From NCBI GenBank assembly GCA_027627225.1, contig CM051033.1:13475058-13539057 (forward strand): a stretch of DNA of 64,000 bases, read 5' to 3'. The DNA is from Congeria kusceri. Lineage: Eukaryota > Mollusca > Bivalvia > Myida > Dreissenidae. Below the pieces are notes generated by a model that was given only the letters and a program-made list of their open reading frames with translations, was not told where the DNA came from and did not search any database. The first letter of the stretch is position 1. Every line of letters begins with the position of its first letter. Of this stretch, positions 1-10,621 are shown piece by piece. Position numbers and translations under genes: made by a program.

Positions 1-71
1 CCCTTCTTGAACCCACTTTTTCGCAAGTGAGCTCGACGCGTTGAAGCCGGCATAGCGACTAGACTTATCAC
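1..71 (-). pseudogene. Mutator-like transposase fragment, N-terminal end (copy a, cut by window)
   Basis: Only the first ~23 codons are inside the window, read on the minus strand from the ATG near 71. They match the N-terminus of the fuller copy at 12841-13649, with its basic ST-R-R-A-H-L-R-K start. The rest lies before the window, so the array or at least one more fragment continues upstream. Confidence 0.75.
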
Positions 72-1014
72 AATTAAAAGATAGTAAACTATTATATATG
101 TACACTAATTATATCTAACTTACACTAGTAATCACAATAATGAGTAAACATGCACAGAAAACCTTTTTATTTCCACAGATTACACAGCACTGAGTACTGG
201 ATACAGACTGAAGGTTGCTGGAGACTGGCCTAGAAGGAATTCACATCTCACCCACAGGTTCAGGTGTGACAAAAGACTGTTCATTAGTACCTGGCATTGA
301 CATGTTTTGTTTATTGTGTGTCAGGAGGTACAGTCTGTTGAATGTTATGTAAACAAACCCTTTTCTTGGGTCAAATGGCAACTGAAATGCTACTTTTATA
401 TGGATTTTACCGCCAAAAATGCAGATTTTATTTTTTAGCTCAAAAACAGCTTGAAAACCTGTTGTGTAACATTTAAAATGCTAATGAAGATTTTTTTTTC
501 ACTTTTGATATTATATATTACATCTGCTATGCCTATTAAAATCCAAAGTTATGCTTAATTCTGATTTAAAATAATGTTTTCCAAGATGTACCTAACTAAG
601 TACATGTTTTCTGTATAAATTCTTGTCTCGAAATGCCTTTATATGTGGTATATTTCATTATTATTTTTTTCCAATAAATCCTTAAACCAGTGTGATAGGA
701 CTTCATGTTCTTTCTCGAAATAGATCAGATTTATGAAAAATGAGTTTTTTTTCAAATTTGAAAGGGTTGGGTTCTCTTCAAGGTCAAATTACCCCGAAAC
801 GGAAGTCACATCCTCTGGGCTGTCAGTTAGATAATAAACACATATGGTTCAGTGTATAATGCATATGATTTTTAAAATACAGTTTAAATGATATGTTTTG
901 GTATCAATGTAAAGGTATGTATATAAGAAATAAGAAAAAAGGTGTTTCTTTGGCACTACTTTCTTCTTAGTTGTTCCCAGCTTCATAGCTTTGGCCCATG
1001 TATTCATGCACAAA

Positions 1015-1058
1015 ATGGCAGCCTCCTTGCCCGTCAAAACCAGTGTGTTTATTCTAAG
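1015..1058 (+). other. Possible plus-strand first coding exon (six copies)
   Basis: An ATG in good context (AAAATGGC) opens a short basic, hydrophobic N-terminus (MAASLPVKTSVFILR; MAASMPVKTGVFILR in other units) and runs into a good donor (AAG|GTAAAT at 1059). Copies are at 14589-14632, 29635-29678, 43359-43402, 50882-50925 and 58402-58445. The sequence style suggests a mitochondrial targeting peptide, but no downstream exon could be identified and the opposite strand is also open here. It could be the detached 5' end of a gene, or chance. Confidence 0.25.
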
Positions 1059-1507
1059 GTAAATATTTTGAGTTACAACACATATAATTTTTTGACATTC
1101 ATTTTTATCAAAAGGTTATGGCCTTATGTTTCCAACGATGTATGGTGATATATTGAAAAGTATCTTGGTCATGGTGAAAATTGAGATCAAACATTGTATA
1201 TTTTATATGTAACAATGAAGGAATTTATTTGCGCATGCGTAACCTTGACGTGTATTAACAACCAGTCAGCGAGTGTATTATATGGAATGTTGCCTATCGC
1301 ATATTAACAGGGGATATTCCCAATGTCATATTACACGACCTGTAAACACTGGCATGTAAATTGAAAATGCAAATTGAGCCAATGCAACTAAGAAGCTCAG
1401 AACAGGAAATTATTTAAAACGTAAACAAAGTAAAGAGGTATGTCTGGAATTTTCCACATTGGATCATTTTTTCCATTCACCTCCGAGAAGAAAAGGAGCC
1501 AATTTTT

Positions 1508-2526
1508 AGCTCACCTGAGCACAAAGTGCTAATGGTGAGCTTATGTGATCGCCCGTTGTCCGTCGTCCGTGCGTGTGTGCGTGCGTGCGTTCGTCCGTCG
1601 TCAACCTTGTATTCAAATAACAACTCCTCCTAAACCACTTGGCAGATTTTCACCAAACTTCACAGGAATGATCATTGGGTGACCAACTTTCAAAGTTGTT
1701 CCTATCGTTACGGCCCTGGGATCAAAACTGGCCACGCCCACGGGGTCACATGATTTATATAGAATTAAATAGCAAAATGACTTTAAAAATCTCAGGCTCA
1801 GAGGTTTCTTATTTGGTATGTAACGCTGTATAGTGATCTTCTTCAAAGACTGTTCAAATTATGCCCCTGGGGTCAAAACTGGCCACGCCCCGGGGGTCAC
1901 ATGGTTTATATAAAGTAAAATAGGAAAATGTCTTTAAAAATCATCTCCTCTGAAACCTCAAGGCCCAGAGGTTTCGTATTTGGTATGTAACATCCTATAG
2001 TGGTCCTCTACAAAGACTGTTCAAATTATGCCCCATGGGTCAAAACTGACCACACGCCAGGGGTCACATGGTTTATATAGCCTTAAATAGCAAAATGACT
2101 TTAAAATTCTTCTCCTTTGAAACCGCAAGGCCTAGAGGTTTCATGTTTGGTATATAGTGGTCCTCTACAAATACTGTTCAAATTATGCCCCTGGGGTCAA
2201 AACAACTGGTCACGCCCGGGGGATCACATGGTTTATATAGACTTAAATAACAAAATGATTTTAAAAATATTCTTCTCAGAAACGACAAGGCCCACAGCTT
2301 TCCAATATTTGGTACGTAACATTGCATAGTTGTCCTCTACAAAGATTGTTTAAATTATGCCCCTGGGGTCAAATATGGCCACACCCCGAGGGGTCACATG
2401 GTTTATATAGACTTAAATTGAAAAATGAGTTTTAAAATCTTTACCTGAAACCGCAAGGCCGAGAGGTTTGTTCATGATTGTTCAACTTATGCCCCTGGGA
2501 TCAAAATAAGCCACGCCTCGGGGATG
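1508..2526. repeat. Bivalve-type dispersed repeat with ~160 bp internal monomers (unit 1)
   Basis: Opens with a foldback (AGCTCACCTGAGCAC ... GTGCTAATGGTGAGCT, 1508-1541) and a TCCGTCGTCCGTGCG-rich stretch. About six degenerate monomers follow, each with an ATTATGCCCCTGGGGTCAAA core, GGTTTATATAGA and CGCAAGGCC. Cores recur near 1695, 1851, 2018, 2175, 2347 and 2479 (spacings 132-172 bp). Short ORFs here are repeat shadows. Confidence 0.85.
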
Positions 2527-2800
2527 CACATTTCAATTGGGTTACGGTGGGGATTTCTTTTTAACTAGCAGATGCAATGTTAGGATTTATTCATTCGGGA
2601 CTACTGGCGGGAAATTTTCACAACATTTGATTGGATGTTGAGAAAGGTCAAAAGTTGGGTTAAATAGCTTCGCCGCAAAATAAGACATTGATTGGCATAT
2701 TTTTGTTTCACGCGAGATCTCTTGAATTAATAATTCAATAAAATGTCTATGTAGTGCATCCATACAAAGAGGACAGGCGCATATAGCCTGGTCGTTCCGG

Positions 2801-3190
2801 TCTTGCTTGTCTGGACCATAACTTACTTGGCCGTAGATGGAGGGATTTTAGAATTACTTAGCACTAATGTTTGCCACAATGAGATGGTGTGTAGCGCTCA
2901 TGAATATGGTCCGCAAGTTAAAAGTCAAGGTCCTAGACGTCAAATGTCAAAATTGGCACTTTGATTGTCCGTGCTAGATATTGCCATGGATTTTGTAACT
3001 TCTTGCTTGTCCAGATTATAACTTGGCTATGGATTGATGCATTTTCAAATTACTTTGCACAATTGTTTGCATAAATTAAATGACATGTCATGCGCATAGA
3101 TCAAGAATGTAGATCAGAGGTCAAGGTCATATTTAAAGGTCAATGTCGACATTGGCTTTTTGCTTGTCCGGGCTTATAATGTAGCCCAAA
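2801..3190. repeat. Dispersed repeat with CTTGTC-GGACCATAACTT monomers (unit 1)
   Basis: Three related segments each begin with a CTTGTCTGG/CTTGTCCAG/CTTGTCCGG motif followed by a TATAACTT-like or TATAATG-like stretch, and carry GTCAAGGTC and AGGTCAA motifs. The pattern resembles an abundant bivalve repeat. No supported coding content. Confidence 0.75.
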
Positions 3191-3496
3191 CTCTTCTCAA
3201 TGGTTACTTCCCCATGGGTACTCTTCACAGTTACAACTGCCACCACCAGTTAAAAATACAAATTTGGAAATCTTCAGGGGAGACAATTATGAGGAGATTG
3301 AAGATTTATTTTTTACAAAATTTTAATTTCGACATTGATAATTTATAGCAATGACACAGACATGTTGCGTTATTGATCCAGGTATATATATATTACGAGT
3401 TAAAATGAAAAACAAAAATAAAAAAGTAGACATAATAACGCAAGGATTCTACGTTGTCGAACCAGTACCATTACTTTAACGCACCGTTATTGTGAC

Positions 3497-3703
3497 TTAT
3501 TTCTCTTTAACAGTATTTTTTCTTCTTTTAAAATATGCAATGTGCAAGGTGGACACTTGGTTGAAATGATTATTCCCTGACAGTGTGTCTCCTGGGTATT
3601 GTAATGTATCCCGAACCCAAATTTCTTGACACATTCGAATGTTCAGCAGATCAAAGACAAGCGCATAGTCAGCTTGACCTTTTGTCGAAATCGCGAATGC
3701 ATT
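3497..3703 (-). other. Conserved minus-strand ORF, possible orphan exon (six copies)
   Basis: After a plausible acceptor (AATACAG before 3703) the minus strand is open for 69 codons. It contains ADYALVFDLLNIRMCQEIW, then DTLQYPGDTLSGNNHF, and a possible donor after NHFNQ. Copies: 17090-17296, 32043-32249, 45848-46054, 53371-53577 and 60862-61092. All stay open, but many differences are amino-acid changing (KGQAD/KAEAD/KAETD; YPGDTL to YQGDKL in units 4 and 5). It lies 2.2 kb downstream of the secreted-protein gene's stop, so it is a separate exon, a pseudogene piece or chance. I do not recognise it. Confidence 0.3.
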
Positions 3704-3843
3704 CTGTATTTATTACGGGTGACTAGCCTTTAAATGGAATTTACTTTCTTAGAAGTTGCATGACCTATATAAATTGAATTGGATAAAATTGTAAAGCGTG
3801 TGTAAGGCGTTAAAAGTTCACGACCATGACTTCAAGTCAGAAA

Positions 3844-3906
3844 GGCCGCATAGTTAGCGCGACAGATTTTTTTATCCCGGCGTTCGTAGATTCTAGTCCC
3901 CGCAAA
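3844..3906 (+). repeat. Degenerate tRNA-like (SINE head?) sequence
   Basis: An A-box-like TAGTTAGCGCGAC and a B-box-like GTTCGTAGATTCTAGTCCC lie at tRNA spacing within a GCCGC...CCCCGC frame, followed by a T-rich tail. Copies: 32390-32452, 46195-46258, 53718-53780 and 61231-61293. Unit 2 lacks it through a ~300 bp deletion (junction near 17449). The stems are too poor for a working tRNA; a decayed tRNA-derived SINE is the likeliest reading. Confidence 0.4.
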
Positions 3907-6900
3907 GGCAAAGCTTTTTATTTATTTTTCTTTATATATGTTTTGGTTAGTACAACTGTTTTAGTTTTAGCAGTTAAAGACTGTAAATAACATCTTTCAA
4001 AGATTCGACAATCTGTGAACCAGTCCTTGTTGATATATTTAACTGAGTTTGATATACGGTCCTTCTCTAGCGACTGCTACAGAAGGTTTCTAAAGGAACC
4101 TATTCACAGATTAGAAAATTGAAAAGTTGTTGACACGTATTCCAAAAACTAAAAAAAATACACTACTCAGAAATATTTGAGAATAACGTGTCGTTAATGA
4201 ATTGTCATCAGTTGAAATGGACGAAATTATAAAGCAATTGTAACGTACATGTTTGAATAGAATACTACTGTAATTTTTATGATCATTTTAAAGTCGCATG
4301 TATCAAATAGTGTTGAACACACAACAATGTATGATAAACCGACAGACTGATTACCGGTAGTTAAGTCAAGGCGCCACTTTTTCTTTCTTATACTTATATT
4401 TTTGCAATTAAAATTGGAACTTCTTTTAACTATGCTCCGTTCTAAATCGGAACTTCCTTTTCCACTTCATTTTCCGTTGTTTATGGGTAGTTTAACAACG
4501 ATAATTTTGTTTTTGTCTATAGAAAAAGTAGCGGGTATTATGTTAATATTTTCGTTCAACCTTGGCAGCTTCCACGTTTCTCAGCCTCGCATGATCAACT
4601 TGATCTTTATCCACCACTCACATGATATTCTCTATAGATAATAGCATTACGTTTTACAAACCTCTATTCCATTAGTATGTAGAACGTTATAAAATACCTA
4701 GCCGTCTTCGTAGTTTTTTGTGTTTTCGTTTGTATACTAGTTTAGGAGTAATTACTTCACAACATCAAGGTTTATGTGAACGAATAATAAGTGTGTGAAA
4801 TCAACCCTCGTAAGATAGTGGACACACAAATTGAAAAGTAATGCATAAATTGCTTAAGAAACCGATTACTGATTGCAATGAGATTACTTGCGAATTTAAT
4901 TCAAATTATGTAAGTGCACTTTATAGAGCACTTTTTAGCGCAAAATGCTCAGTACGAATCAATGTTGATAGCAACCTATGGCAGGTGGAACATACTATTA
5001 TTTTCATTTTGTGTTTATTAGTGGGAATGTTTAATTACATTACACTTGTATATAAAAAAAATGTTATTTCTAAATGCTTTACTATGTTTTTTTGGCCTTG
5101 ACCGGAAACCTATGGACCTTATTCATTCACGAAATACGCCGTCTTGTCGAGTTTAAATCCATCCTGCCATGGCTAAATTCAACCTCCGCGCAGAGATTTA
5201 ATTGTGTCCCTAGCATAGCTCAATTTTAAATCCCTGTCGGCCACGTGACCATAGACAAACACTTGGCGCAAAATAAAATCGTGGACAAGCACATGATAAA
5301 AACATGCTACGAAGTAATTGGGCACAAATATGTGTGCACGATTCTACAATTATACGCATATAAATGTTTAACGATGCATTATCTCAAAATCAGGAAGGTA
5401 CGAAATGATCTTTATTAACAAGTAGATTATATTACTTATATAGCAGGAACGATGTGTACAAATCATTTGCAAATTGCAAACACACTAACAAATTCGGGTC
5501 ACTAACGCATTTTTTTAAATGTTAAACACTTTAGTTTAATTCATTATTTGGATTTATTTTATTGTAATCTATATTTACTTATTATTATACATTAATTTCG
5601 TACTACGAATACTTTGAAGTATACTGCATCTTTTAAAAAAATACATAACTAAGTAAACTGAATAAATGTATGTTTTGCATTTATTTTATTTCCAATAACA
5701 TAAAACAATTCATTAACTGTTGCAATAACAATGTAGGGGGAGCGAATGCAGGTTGATGTTACGAACAGTATTCGGGACGATGTCTCCGCGCTATCCCCTC
5801 CAAGGCAGGAACCACCACCGAAAAAATCGTCGCTGAAATAAGCATACTCTGTAAAAAGAACGTTGGCATATTTTAACGGACATCAAGGGTCTTATTCACA
5901 AATGTTTGAATTTACAAAAACATGACATAAATGTCTATAAACTTCTAAATAAAAGCATCTGTTTGGTATAGGTAAAACATTTCGAAATCGCCAATTTGCC
6001 AATCTGTGATCGGGTCCGTTTAACACCAAAAACAACCGATCTACACTCAACAAAATGTTAAAGTGTCAGACATAAAACCCAGCTAATAATGGTTTCATCA
6101 AAACTGGAAAACAAACTTGGATATGCATTTTAAAATTATATTTAAAAAAATAAAGAAAAAATCAAAAGTAAATTAACATTTTAATCATCAATAAAAGATG
6201 AACATTTGAAAAAATTATCAAAAACTATTGTTCTATTGAATATATGACCCTGTAATATTATTGTTGTGTATTTCGAGAGATTTTCGTTCCGCGGTTAATA
6301 ATGTAATAAATTATTTATTCGTTTATAGTATTTTTTGTCATATAATCCGGAGCCCCTACGAAGTTTGAAATATGAACACCTATAGAAGATCTAGATTAAC
6401 ATGTATTTGTACTTTGTGAAAAATAAAATTGAAACAGCTCAAGCGAGAAAAAAGATCACCCACTTCCGGTGCGTTTCCCATGTTACTTCCGGTTTACTGG
6501 AGCGCTCGTTGGCAGATCGTATCAAGGTCAACGGTGAGTCGCAGAAAGGGGTCATCTACGGATCAAGTAAGCAGATGTGTGGTTAACATTTGTTGTCCCA
6601 GGTCATTTTCAAGCGGGTAGATTTATCTTACAACGATATAACTAAAATACACGCACTTGGCTTTTACCTATTAGCACCATTTTATTCGTGAAAAATAATA
6701 CCACAAAACGAAAAAGTTACTTAGAAACACTTTAATATAAATGATTATATAGTTCCAATTGCTAAAAATACTGGCTGCAGTTAACATTCGAGAACATAAC
6801 CAGAAAATGCATGTCGTAACCGTTATGAATTAGCAAGTCAAACTGTGAAAAGATACTTATCAGTTCCCGTATCCACAAAGCGCCTTACGGAAGAAAACGT

Positions 6901-8989
6901 AAAATTTCGTTATTTTTTAAATTCCTTATGTCTCTGGCTTTTCATGTAAAGTCATTTTACATTAATTTTAAAATGTTTTTAACCAATAAATACTGCTTAA
7001 ATGTTTAGCATTATGCCAATTAATGTATTAATCATTGGATTTAACACATAAAATTTGATCTAAAAATTTCACTTAAGTACAACTACAAGATAAGATTTCC
7101 TTTAGGAGCTTTGTGAATACGGACCCTTAGATCTATGTTAAAGTAACGATATATCTAATGTGTCCACTGCAAGGTAAACATTATAGACAGGGTTTGACAC
7201 AATTTTCTAACTGCTAGCTTAAGAAGTCTTTAAATAAACTTTTTTAACTTGTTTAATTAAATAACCGTTTGTTTTGACAATATCTGGATCTACTAGGTAT
7301 ACTGATCGAACCTTGTGGATCCATCCCGGCTGCCTCAAGTTCAGTGAGCATTTCCTCGCGATCGATCATTACATTGGTGCCTGTGCAAAGTAAAAAATAT
7401 AAATCAATGACGTCAGAGATAATAATCATGACGTCAGGGGTAAAATTAACAGACATTCAAAAAACCAAACCAGAATATCAACGTCATGTTGTGGATTATT
7501 CGATGTATTTGATGTAGTGCGCCCCCTCACGTATGGCTTCTTGTTCCTGAAGAAATTCTCTCAATAAACATTTTACTTATATACTAATCAAAACTCCTAA
7601 CGCAACACATGCAAAGTTCCATTAAATACATAGGAAAACTCATGGAAAGAACAAGCATGGTCACCATTCCTTTGGACACGGTGACGACTTTTGTTCTTTG
7701 CATGCCACGGAGATGCACTGCGGTACTGAATGCAAGAGGGGGACAACAGTAATTTACCTGTGTAATTTTTTATTACGCCCCTTGTGCGCGTAATTGAGAC
7801 ATGCCTCATTGTGTACCCTTTTCGGCACTATCGGAACATGTTTGCATATCAGTATATCGTGTTTTGATTACTTTGTATGTTACTATCTATGTAATGTAGT
7901 AAAAGTAGCCTGGAATATGTGATGCGTTAAGAGTTTTGATAAGCATAGATATAAATACGAATGACGTCATAATTTCACATATGGTCGATAACTGAGCAAT
8001 GAATATCATTGTTCTATCTTATTTGCTTTTTGTTTCAAGGGATAGAGAAACCATTAAAATTGGTAAGTGTTACCATCGATTTAAATTTTTTAATCAAAAG
8101 TAAAAATGAAGTATTCGTTAGAAGAAAAAACTTCGGAAACTTGCATTGGATTGCTGCAAACATAGGTCTAAATTCTTTGTTGAATTTTTTTAAATCGCCC
8201 TCGCCATTCATCATCATCTCCTAAAATACAAAAAACATAAATCAAAGGTCGTATTCCAGAAACATATTAAGTGAAATCTTATCATTAGCTTTTTAAGATC
8301 ATCATTTTTCGTAAGCATTTTATTTCTCGTCTACGTGAATGTTTGCTAAATGTACACAAATTTTTAGCTTATTTGGATTCATTAATTTATATAACATTTC
8401 AAAGTTATTACCTTACAAAAACTAGAACTTAAGTTAAAATACAATTTTTTCATTTACAATTTTTCTGGAGTAAGGCCCCAGTTTAAAAAAAATAATTTCG
8501 TGCACTGTCGGGTGTAATGTTCGATACGACTCTAGGAGAGAAAAAAACAAAAACCGATAAAATCAAACTTACACAGACAACAAAATGAATATTAATGTTT
8601 TAGATGAATTTCAAACAAATTGTCGGAAACATTTTTATATGAATTTATCAATAGAAAGTATTTTAATAATTATTAAAATCAAAAAATTTAATTACTAAAT
8701 TAAGTATTACATATTCTACGACAGTACTTATAAACTACATATAATATCGTCTACACTCTACATAGACATCCAGAGTGATCAGGTGCCTATCTAAAACTGA
8801 TCAAGAGCTGTTAAAACCGGTATGCCAATCTGGAATATTTTCAGAGTAGGGCCATAACTTCAGTTCCTGAGGGCGAAATGGCTGATTGAAGAACTTTACT
8901 AGGTATTATGCCCCAAAAACAGTTTTATTAAACTTGGAGAAGATCCGATGATAAGTGTTGGACCTTGGAAAGAATGTAGTCTACCGACC

Positions 8990-9412
8990 GACCCACCGAC
9001 CGACATTTGCAAACCAAAATGTACCCCGCCATATTCGATGTGTGTGGGGGAGCTGGTAATAATCATAGACATATCAATCGGACTATTTTTTGTTAAAAAA
9101 CACTCGCCCTCATCTCCTACTGACAGACGTTTTGCAAACCATTATAACCAAATATAACCAGCCATCTTCGACGGGGGCTGGGAGTGGGGTTGGTGTTGGT
9201 AATAATCATATAATTATCAATTAGACTATTTGTTGTTAAAAATCTTGCCCTCATCTCCTACCGACAGACCGACCAACATTTGCACACCAATATAACAACC
9301 CATCTTCGACGGGGGGCGGGGGAGGGGGGGGGGGCTGGTAAAAATCATAGAAATATCAATTGAACTATTTTTGTTAAAAAACACTCGCCCTCAAATCCTC
9401 GGCCATCTTCAT
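8990..9412. repeat. ~140 bp tandem repeat in intron 4 that includes the exon 4 end (unit 1)
   Basis: Three monomers with CCGACCGAC, CATTTGCA-ACCA, CATCTTCGACGGGG and GGTAATAATCATA, each ending in GTTAAAAA followed by a CTCGCCCTCA-type motif at about 9100, 9241 and 9381. The last occurrence is the 3' end and donor of exon 4 of the minus-strand gene, so exon-end sequence is repeated inside the intron. Confidence 0.7.
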
Positions 9413-9922
9413 AACGTCTGGGCAGGAAGACTCAAGCAGCTTGATGATTTGTCCTGAAAACAAACGGTTTGAAAACTGTATAAAGAGAATGCGTTATAAC
9501 GGAATATACTATTCCTGTTTACACATAATATATCATAAAAGGCGTATATAATGATAAGCGAATAAAAATCTATGTTTAATCCGAAAGCATGCATCATATG
9601 AAAGCAGACGGTTTGAAGTTTCACTTGAGGTTTTAATCATTTGCTATTGTTTAGTAATTTTATTATTGCTTACAACGCGACTGAGGTGTTTTCTATCCAT
9701 AAAATGGTGCCCACAACGTATTGCATTTCATAAGACATCATTGCTGACAACGATGATATTATATCCCGGCACGCCGAAATATGTATCGGGTGTAAAATGC
9801 GTGTACAATGAGAATGGAATGCTGAAAACATGGTCAATTATTGTTTAATTAAATCCACATTAATCGATTGTGTTGTGGTTCATATGAACGTTTGTCGATA
9901 TATAACTTTATCTTAACACTGA

Positions 9923-10130
9923 GGCCTGTCGTGGGAAACCGGGGATTAATGCATGTGCGTAAAGTGTCGTCTCTTATTAGCCCGCACAGGCTAATCCGGG
10001 ACGACACTTTCCGCCTACAGTGGATTTATGTTGAGAAGAGTCATTCTTGAAACAGAAAATACCATAAAAGCAGAAAGTGTCGTTCTGGGTTGGCTTGTGC
10101 GGACTGCACATTCTGATAAGTCCGAGATTT
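9923..10130. mobile_element. MITE-like palindromic element in intron 3 (unit 1)
   Basis: Contains inverted halves AAAGTGTCGTC (9961-9971) and GACGACACTTT (10000-10010) around GCCCGCACAGGCTAATCC. A second GAAAGTGTCGTT...TGTGCGGACTGCAC half lies near 10074-10118. This resembles a non-autonomous foldback element I associate with bivalve (dreissenid-like) genomes. No coding capacity. Confidence 0.65.
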
Positions 10131-10373
10131 CCACGTCACGACTCACACTAAATTTATATCCTTAAAACTGCACCATCATTCACACTGTATACTTGCTGTC
10201 GTCATGGGTCGCCTCCTGGTAAATGGTCCAAGAATGGCATTTGGCAAACAGGGACGCAACTATTTGCATAAGAAAAAATAACACACTAAAGATCTGAAGG
10301 AGAACCAGTAAGATTATGAATTAAATCCTTTTTCACGTCGGAGTTTGTTTTTAAAAATATTTTTAGAACAATC

Positions 10374-10621
10374 GTATACTGTCAATCTCATTAAAATCAT
10401 CTTCATTCTGACGCTACTATATTATCCGCTGACTGGATCTGATGATATCGCATTAGGGGTCACGTTCACATGATCTTTTGTCCGGAGTCAATCGAAAGTT
10501 GCCTTCAAAATGTTGAGGTATACCTTATATATATCGGAAGGTCACTTGAACGTGACCTGTTATACGATGCCTTCAGATCCTAACAACGTTAGGATTTGAT
10601 TTTAATGAGATTGGTATACTG
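10374..10621. mobile_element. MITE with ~90 bp terminal inverted repeats in intron 2 (unit 1)
   Basis: The left arm has CAATCTCATTAAAATCATC, GGATCTGATG and GGTCACGTTCA. The right arm carries their inverted forms TGAACGTGACCT, TTCAGATCC and GATTTTAATGAGATTG. The arms match imperfectly and enclose about 70 bp. No ORF; a non-autonomous DNA transposon remnant is the simplest reading. Confidence 0.7.

Noticed and set aside
1613..1846. 77-codon minus-strand ORF present in all units (and the 70-codon plus-strand ORF at 2117)
   Set aside because: Both lie wholly inside the dispersed bivalve-type repeat; conservation follows from array duplication.
4402..4641. Plus-strand ORF of 74-92 codons (PLFMGSLTTIILF...)
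   Set aside because: Frame changes in units 1 and 2, no domain, no promoter or splice partner seen.
5700..5876. Extra coding exon on the minus strand (YAYFSDDFFGGGSC...) downstream of exon 9
   Set aside because: A good-looking acceptor and frame in unit 1, but units 2 and 6 have length changes that shift the frame, the phase does not fit exon 8, and it lies between the exon 9 stop and the poly(A) signals. More likely 3' UTR.
6465..6496. Paired ACTTCCGG (ETS-like) sites as a plus-strand promoter with GTGAGT and GTAAGC donors
   Set aside because: The segment is better explained as exon 8 and its donor on the minus strand, which fits phase and synonymous change; no plus-strand gene follows.
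8941..9400. CRISPR-like or satellite array
   Set aside because: Only three degenerate ~140 bp monomers without regular short repeats and unique spacers; it is a dispersed eukaryotic repeat.
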